This document shows positions 59,809-64,000 of a stretch of 64,000 nt of DNA, in pieces. The position numbers were made by a program, and so were the translations under genes. The notes below the pieces were generated by a model, which saw nothing but the letters and a program-made list of their open reading frames with translations, made no database searches and was not told the origin of the DNA. Origin of the DNA: Saturnia japonica. Taxonomy: Eukaryota; Arthropoda; Insecta; Lepidoptera; Saturniidae. How positions within the stretch are numbered: the stretch's first letter is position 1; each line of letters begins with the position of its first letter. The DNA lies in contig CM065312.1 in NCBI GenBank assembly GCA_033032175.1, positions 3,038,001 through 3,102,000 of the forward strand, read 5' to 3'.

Positions 59809-62800
59809 GTGAGGTGTTCACACATTTATGATCACGCTAAGCTACAATTCAGTCAAGCAATATGCCACCAATATTACATAATATATAGTTAAATAACTTA
59901 AGTTAAGCTATAATACAAATCACAACATGGAGCACAAGATCTCACCAAAAAATTCTCACTGAGTGATCTGAGGCATGTTTTCAAAAATACCCTAATTTGA
60001 TTTTCATTTCACAGCCTGTATCAACGACTACTCCTATCGAAATTTCTAACAGTGGAGACCATATTCCAAATAATGATTTGAAACAAAATGGTAACCAGGA
60101 AATGGTAAGTAAGTTCGTTGCAAGTAGACAAGTACACAAATATACTATTAATTAATGTATTATTACTTTACTCACCTACTTAATTTAATTGCTCTGGTTA
60201 AGCAAGAGCCTCTTTTATACTATTTAAAATAAACAAGCCACTTAATTTATATCGATAAATTAATTCAAATATTGTAAGGTTAATTTTTGTTACCTTAATT
60301 ATGAAATGTGTTGGAAAATAGAAGATGTTCAACAATTGTTGGTATAGTATGTTAGGTATGTAATAAGCAGAAGTCGTTTAATTTTAAGCTCAGGGCTATG
60401 TTCTTTAGATGTAGTTTTAGCGGAGGTGAGGAATAGAGAGTAAAGTTCCTCATCCGCCATAGAAAAGGGAGGATCCTCCGGCCAGACGGGTGCTATGTCT
60501 GGTGGGCAGCTGCCCCGACTGTTGTAGTTTTTTTTTTTTTTTCGAACTGACTACACTGTTACCCTGAGGGGTCCTAAAGCCGCTGCGGCTTTTACAGCTT
60601 CACCGGACTTGGACTGTTGTAGTCGGGTTCTTGTTCTTGTATATATACTCAACGATAGAGTGAATTTCTATAGCGCAATGTAGGATAGTAGGATGCGTCC
60701 TATGTGGCTCGATAGATGTCGCTATGTATCGCTACGTAGTTGTGTCGATGCGTTGATGCGTCAGTTGTGGCGAGAGATGTCGCTACATCACTCCCCTCCG
60801 AGACCGGAGGTCGATAATAGCAGGTTGAGTCGTCTATACATCTTTGTTATGCTTGCCGGACCAGTGGAATGTTCCAGTGAGTCGGAACTAGATGTCGCAT
60901 AGTTCACGGTGAGTCGAAACTGTCTGCGGTGATTGCCCCAGTGAGTCGGGATGATGTCGCATAGTTCACGGTGAGTCGGAACTGTCTGCGGTGATTGGCG
61001 GCTGCTGCGTCGACCAGGAGAGAAGTGCGTTTTCTGCTGCTTGCTGACCGGCCGAAGTGCAGTGTGCTGTGCCAAGGTCGCTGAGAAGGCTGTGGGGGGC
61101 TGACCAGGAATGCGCCATCCGCTGCATGCGTATGGTCAGGATACCCGTAGTAGCCGTGGATGCTGGCTGGCTGTATTGACTCGCTGCTCGAAAGCTTGAG
61201 GAAGTGATGATGACGTAGCTTTGTGAAGAAGGTTGTGCTGACGTATCACGTTGGGGCCACCACTTTAGCGGAAGTGAGAGGAACAGAGAGTAAAGTTCCT
61301 CATCCGCCATAGAAAAGAGAGGATCCTCCGGCCAGACGGGTGATATGTCTGGCGGGCAGCTGCCCCGACTGTTTTTTTTTTTGAACTGACTACACTGTTA
61401 GCCTTAGGGGCCCTATCCAAAAATAGAGCCGCTGCGGCTTTTACAGCTTCACCGGACTTACCCGACTGTTGTAGTCGGGTTCTTGTATATATACTCAACG
61501 ATAGAGTGAATTTCTATAGCGCAATGTAGGATAGTAGGATGCGTCCTATGTGGCTCGATAGATGTCGCTATGTATCGCTACGTAGTTGTGTCGATGCGTT
61601 AATGCGTCAGTTGTGGCGAGAGATATCGCTACATAGTTATTTTCCACGGTATACTAACGGAATCGAGTTCGATCGATCGCCCGATATAGTTTAAGGGATG
61701 AAACATAGAAGGATGTAGTCTTGTTATTTAGTTAATAGTTTTATTTTTTGTAGAATTTGGATTTGTTCCGATGGGGCTGGCATACATCAGCTGTATAAAG
61801 AAATACTAATAATGAAACACTAATACTCCTAAATAAAGAAAGAGAAAAAAGCTTTATTGTGTCAGTTGCTTTCAGTTTATTTTTTTGCAGAAAAAATTTC
61901 TTCTTAGCTTTCTGTATTTCTGTCTGTTTTGCATATTTCTTAAATTCCTGTAGGTATTTACTTGGTTTTGTTGGATTGAGGTTTTGTTTGGTAACATACC
62001 AAAAGATGCTTTTTTTAAAATCCTAGTTACATTTTAGGACCTAATAGATCCTCTGGACTGTTGCGATATGACAGAACTCATCCGACCGTCATGGAGAGCG
62101 GAGTGTGACTTCAAGGTGAAATGGGACGGTCAAAGGAGATTATCGATTGATAATACAACTCATATGAGCACAACCGAACTGCCTGTAACGACCACAAAAG
62201 CAACCAAGACAAGAGATCTTATGCTAGTGCCTTATTCTGTAAGTTCATTATAAGTATCTTTATATTAATATGTGAAGCAAAAGCTTTCTGCCCCTTTTTA
62301 AGCGTATTGGGTGCACGGAAGACTGTGAGATTTGGCATGGTTAATGTTTATATGGAGAAGGAGTGCTTAATTTTATCTATAACATCGGTTAATAATATAT
62401 TAAATAAAATAAATTAATACTGCGAATCCTAACCTGTCCAGTGCAATTGATCTTAGACCCCCAAAATATTGACATTTGTCGTTCGACAGCATTCTGTAGT
62501 CCACGTGAGCGAAACCGCGGGCACAGTTAGTCTATACTATAGAAATTTCTAACCCCAAATTTGTAAACTTTCCTTTTTTCAATTCTTTTACAGTGTGAAA
62601 AAGAGAATTGTGTATTCGAACAACTTGGTATCGTTACTGAATCAGGATCGGTTGATACGGATGCATTTATTAAACTACTCGACAAACTGACCGAGACGCA
62701 ACCCTGGTGGGCAAAAGCGAAAGCGCGAGTTGTCACCACTTGCCTTAAGAAACCGCTCACAGAATATGAAGCTGATTGTGAGATCAACAAATTGTTGTCT

Positions 62801-64000
62801 TGCACATTCGATGTATTGTCTGAGGTAAGCGAAACAGAAATAAAGTTTTTTGTATCCAATATCAATTACTCATCGTTGGATCAATTTTTACGAATAGCAT
62901 AGCTTCTATTCGGCTGTATTTTAATTGTGTAGCTATGCATAACCGGCAGATAGGGTATTCTCGTTAATTGTAAAAGAAAATCGATGATTGCATGTATTTT
63001 CCCTATGGACTTCAATGCTGCTGGAGCGATTTTGATGAAATTTGCAGACAGCCTTCATATTAGCCCAGCGGGTGATCCTGTAAAGTCTAGTAAAGATCGG
63101 ATCAATGTTCCCTATGGACTCCAAAACAGCACAGCAATGCGTGGCTCGGTTTGCTTTTTATATTAAGAATAGAAGTAACCTAGATTAATTGTAAGAACAG
63201 AGATTCAATGTTTTTTGATTCTACTTTCGTTTTTCAAGTTACAGAATGTCGTCGTAATCATGAGGTAGAATAACAAAAAAAAAAAAATTATATAAACGTA
63301 GTAAAAACGCTCAATTTTATGTATTCATACCAGGCTCCTAGAAGTCTCAAATAGCACTAGGAAAATAAACATACTTGATGACTTAAATTAAAACTACTTC
63401 ATAGTATAATTTTTACTTTTTCAGAACTGTCCGTTTAAATCAAAAAAAGATGTATGCAAGTAAGTATAACATTTCAAATTTGCATTAGTTGAAAATTCTT
63501 TTTGTATATTATAATTAAGATTGATAAATTTATCCCGTGAGTAATTTTCATAATTATTCATTTTACCAATTCATTTCATAAATTTTCAGGCATACAAGAA
63601 ATAATGCTGTTTGTCAAGTGAGCTCATCAAAATACAGGCCAGTAGGTATCTTTATTATTTTTGATATATAATATTAGTGTTACATATTTCAAAATTATAA
63701 AATTCAAAATAATAATATTTCATAATAATTATGAATAAACTGTAGTCAACGCCATTTACGCCACATTATGACAACTAATTTATTTACCTATGGTCACAAG
63801 GTGGCGCTAAATTAAAACTTTATTTTTGTGAAATTGAATTTTGATAATCTTACGTTGATAATTCACTTTAGTATAAAGAAAACGTTTTTAAAATTTACAG
63901 AGAAATCGCCGTGATTTATGCTACTTACCGGAACTTGTCAGTCGCAATCTTTTATCTGAATGCAATTTGACGACTCTTAGCTACGCAAAGGAAGCACCAG
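50535..64000 (+). CDS. Gene B: secreted multi-module Plus-C OBP-like protein (14 exons in window, continues right)
   Basis: Exons 50535-50570, 53705-53755, 54984-55205, 55432-55517, 56418-56481, 57107-57244, 58598-58690, 58776-58811, 60015-60104, 62038-62238, 62594-62824, 63425-63459, 63590-63641 and 63901 to the edge join without a stop into 478 codons. Seen: signal peptide MNILWLFFILHL/AVA with likely cleavage before QRG; core 1 (30-103) C-x4-C-x40-C-x11-C-x7-C-x8-CP-x9-C; head 1 CCNLPPVILEKELSGC (159-174); Thr-rich linkers (200-272); head 2 CCDMTELIRPSWRAEC (280-295); a second Thr-rich linker; core 2 (340-416) C-x4-C-x43-C-x11-C-x7-C-x8-CP-x7-C; head 3 LCYLPELVSRNLLSEC, where the first Cys of the CC pair is Leu. 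The spacing fits Plus-C odorant-binding proteins; several such units in one chain is unusual. Phase 2 occurs only after each C-P exon. Head 1 has no core after it, so a core may have been lost. Family by pattern only; function unknown. Confidence 0.7.
50757..51105 (+). pseudogene. LINE reverse transcriptase C-terminal remnant
   Basis: The plus frame, with several stops, reads RALRGMLEVKLSE, KEDVVTRIGKGVFR, FGHVGRMNERKMTEQIYE, GRGRPSRTIVD, RRACMKRLINVEEAKNVYQD and WKDLVSA. The familiar end of an insect LINE open frame. In gene B intron 1. Confidence 0.7.
51140..51255 (-). repeat. Repeat fragment with GCTGTGCCCGCGGC-type terminus
   Basis: The minus strand starts AACTGTGCCCGCGGCTTCGC and continues to AAATCGTAGTTTCTTAAAAC, as at 18670-18890. 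Confidence 0.5.
51256..53704 (+). other. Rest of gene B intron 1
   Basis: AT-rich. A 42-codon Glu/Lys-rich open frame at 52958-53086 was considered as an exon and rejected. Repeat-like AACCGATTTCAACAAAAAACG near 51667. No gene seen. Confidence 0.4.
53705..53755 (+). CDS. Gene B exon 2, signal cleavage region and spacer
   Basis: 17 codons, acceptor TATTTTCAG, donor GTAAGT, phase 0. AVAQRGFGKSYLSSSRL. Confidence 0.6.
54535..54900. repeat. Repeat related to the 21.4/22.4-kb mariner-remnant flanks
   Basis: TTCTAAAGAACCATGACATC and TTTAATTATTTTGTTTTGAA plus AACAGCCATTTTCTTGGAT match 21370-21440 and 22340-22390. A 43-base piece (AATAGTGTAGGTTGTAA...) is also tandemly doubled at 54690-54770. Confidence 0.5.
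54984..55205 (+). CDS. Gene B exon 3, OBP-like core 1
   Basis: 74 codons, acceptor TTTTTACAG, donor GTAGGT. CREWACINTKVGLLDQLPSK, RLPKGAWQETIEPVLTACYD, SNTCPGQALWHCVVDQLIK. Confidence 0.82.
55432..55517 (+). CDS. Gene B exon 4 (C-P-x9-C)
   Basis: 86 bp ending in phase 2. NCPDESLKKGDACSPVQTLA, AKYMFSQ. About 54 percent identical to gene A exon 4. Confidence 0.82.
55713..56085 (+). repeat. R4 repeat, longest copy
   Basis: Begins ACTAGCGATCGCCCTAAGGT, followed by CGACTTTTTGATCATAAACT, and runs to TTTTTGCTTCACATAATAAT. Sister copies at 241-392 (minus), 21926-22270 and 62268-62490 (minus). Confidence 0.6.
56418..56481 (+). CDS. Gene B exon 5 (short)
   Basis: 64 bp, phase 2 in and phase 0 out. 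MYENFQENLAIERRPGWFLS plus N, preceded by the split Arg. Confidence 0.75.
57107..57244 (+). CDS. Gene B exon 6, head 1
   Basis: 46 codons, acceptor TTTCCAG, donor GTAAGT. YYSAKCCNLPPVILEKELSG then CGFSPLIHYDVDAPRYD. Confidence 0.82.
58598..58690 (+). CDS. Gene B exon 7, Thr-rich linker
   Basis: 31 codons, acceptor GCTTCAG. QTTAAPVTVNGTTPIRDE, ALKIVSLKDVVGK. The best conserved exon between genes A and B. Confidence 0.85.
58776..58811 (+). CDS. Gene B exon 8, small linker
   Basis: 12 codons DVANSDHHTTYK, acceptor TAATTCAG, donor GTAATC, phase 0. Confidence 0.6.
58905..59076 (-). pseudogene. Mariner transposase N-terminal remnant
   Basis: The minus frame starts at an ATG (59076) MSSKEVQANLVEK and continues with SYSTFACWYKEFKLGRTSN and GDEHREGLP, the DNA-binding N-terminus of mariner transposases. 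Broken beyond that. In gene B intron 8. Confidence 0.7.
59778..59809. repeat. (GT)n(GA)n microsatellite
   Basis: GTGTGTGTGAGAGAGAGAGA-type tract in gene B intron 8. Confidence 0.85.
60015..60104 (+). CDS. Gene B exon 9, linker
   Basis: 30 codons, acceptor TTTCACAG, donor GTAAGT. PVSTTTPIEISNSGDHIPNN then DLKQNGNQEM. No Cys. Confidence 0.75.
60529..60611 (-). mobile_element. S90 SINE in the left TRIM LTR
   Basis: Minus-strand copy ending in poly(A) (T run 60529-60542). The 12-bp duplication GACTGTTGTAGT is at 60517-60528 and 60612-60623. Confidence 0.88.
61374..61460 (-). mobile_element. S90 SINE in the right TRIM LTR
   Basis: Minus-strand copy. The duplication CCCGACTGTT is at 61364-61373 and 61461-61470. 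It has an extra TATCCAAAAATAGA segment that the left copy lacks, and the target is shifted by several bases, so it is an independent insertion. Confidence 0.85.
62038..62238 (+). CDS. Gene B exon 10, head 2 plus Thr-rich linker
   Basis: 67 codons, acceptor ACATTTTAG, donor GTAAGT. DPLDCCDMTELIRPSWRAEC, then TTHMSTTELPVTTTKATKT. Head and linker are fused in one exon, unlike exons 6 and 7. Confidence 0.8.
62268..62490 (-). repeat. R4 repeat, inverted copy
   Basis: The minus strand contains CTCCATATAAACATTAACCA and ACAAATGTCAATATTTTGGG. An L1r-type terminus (CTGTGCCCGCGGTTTCGCTC) adjoins at 62487-62527. Confidence 0.55.
62594..62824 (+). CDS. Gene B exon 11, OBP-like core 2
   Basis: 77 codons, acceptor TTTTACAG, donor GTAAGC. 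CEKENCVFEQLGIVTESGSV, then KLTETQPWWAKAKARVVTTC and ADCEINKLLSCTFDVLSE. The most OBP-like core: an N-terminal CxxxxC, G-x-V/I-D, a Trp before the central Cys, and C-x7-C-x8-CP. Confidence 0.85.
63425..63459 (+). CDS. Gene B exon 12 (C-P-x7-C)
   Basis: 35 bp, phase 2 out. NCPFKSKKDVCK, shorter than exon 4 but same place and phase. Confidence 0.78.
63590..63641 (+). CDS. Gene B exon 13 (short)
   Basis: 52 bp, phase 2 in and phase 0 out. HTRNNAVCQVSSSKYRP, donor GTAGGT. Confidence 0.72.
63901..64000 (+). CDS. Gene B exon 14, head 3 (cut by window edge)
   Basis: Acceptor AAATTTACAG. RNRRDLCYLPELVSRNLLSE then CNLTTLSYAKEAP. LC-x13-C where other heads have CC-x13-C. More modules are expected to the right. 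Confidence 0.8.

Larger units (their letters stand above)
60417..61633 (-). mobile_element. TRIM: miniature LTR retrotransposon with SINEs in both LTRs
   Basis: LTRs 60417-60787 and 61265-61633 (each about 285 bp once its SINE is removed) flank a 477-bp interior with no retroviral domain. The target duplication is TAGTT (60412-60416 and 61634-61638). On the minus strand the LTR starts TGTAGCGACATC. Beside the LTR at 61264 is TGGTGGCCCCAACGTGAT, a primer-binding site that could pair with a tRNA 3' end (tRNA-Trp-like). Beside 60788 is the polypurine tract GGAGGGGAGTGA. Orientation is therefore minus. Non-autonomous. In gene B intron 9. Confidence 0.85.

Noticed and set aside
33752..64000. One giant gene joining A and B
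   Set aside because: A second signal-type first exon at 50535 and a stop at 48767 fit two tandem genes better; read-through is kept as a test.

Overview
This window looks like nuclear DNA of a moth or butterfly. It is AT-rich and intron-rich, with phased GT-AG introns. It is packed with repeats of the kinds common in Lepidoptera: a tRNA-derived SINE with a TATGT-type tail, a mag-lineage Ty3/gypsy element, RTE, Jockey-like, I-like and R1-like LINEs, a DD41D mariner, and several MITEs. The species cannot be named from the sequence alone.

Layout. (1) Positions 1-19623, minus strand: the 5' part of a mitochondrial short/branched-chain acyl-CoA dehydrogenase gene (ACADSB-like). Four exons are visible (19591-19623, 19377-19506, 1775-1875, 544-750) and the gene runs off the left edge. 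Its second intron is about 17.5 kb and is filled with transposons. (2) 19624-25507: a divergent intergenic region with repeats. (3) 25508-29822, plus strand: a complete four-exon AHSA1 gene, the activator of the Hsp90 ATPase. Exon 3 is one base short in a short T run, so as written it is frameshifted. (4) 29823-33751: intergenic, with a SINE and a long inverted-repeat element. (5) 33752-48769, plus strand: gene A, a secreted cysteine-rich protein of 261 residues whose modules resemble Plus-C odorant-binding proteins. (6) 50535 to beyond 64000, plus strand: gene B, a longer tandem paralogue with at least 14 exons and 478 codons in the window. It carries two OBP-like cores, three CC/C head exons and Thr-rich linkers, and continues past the right edge.

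Genes A and B are the most interesting part. Both begin with a 12-codon hydrophobic first exon. Both then use the same exon grammar: a core exon C-x4-C-x40..43-C-x11..15-C-x7-C-x8, a C-P-...-C exon ending in phase 2, a short exon, and a head exon (CC-x13-C). All other introns are phase 0. One Thr-rich linker exon is far more alike between the paralogues than the cysteine core is. Gene A stops early and gene B keeps adding modules, so this looks like a young, diversifying family of multi-domain OBP-type secreted proteins.

The mobile DNA has its own structure. There is an apparently intact DD41D mariner with perfect terminal repeats. There is a miniature LTR element (TRIM) with a recognisable primer-binding site and polypurine tract, plus a solo copy of its LTR nested in another solo LTR. 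A very short SINE (about 85-90 bp) has inserted independently into both LTRs of the TRIM at nearly the same hairpin. The mag element in gene A intron 1 has nearly identical LTRs but has lost its reverse transcriptase.
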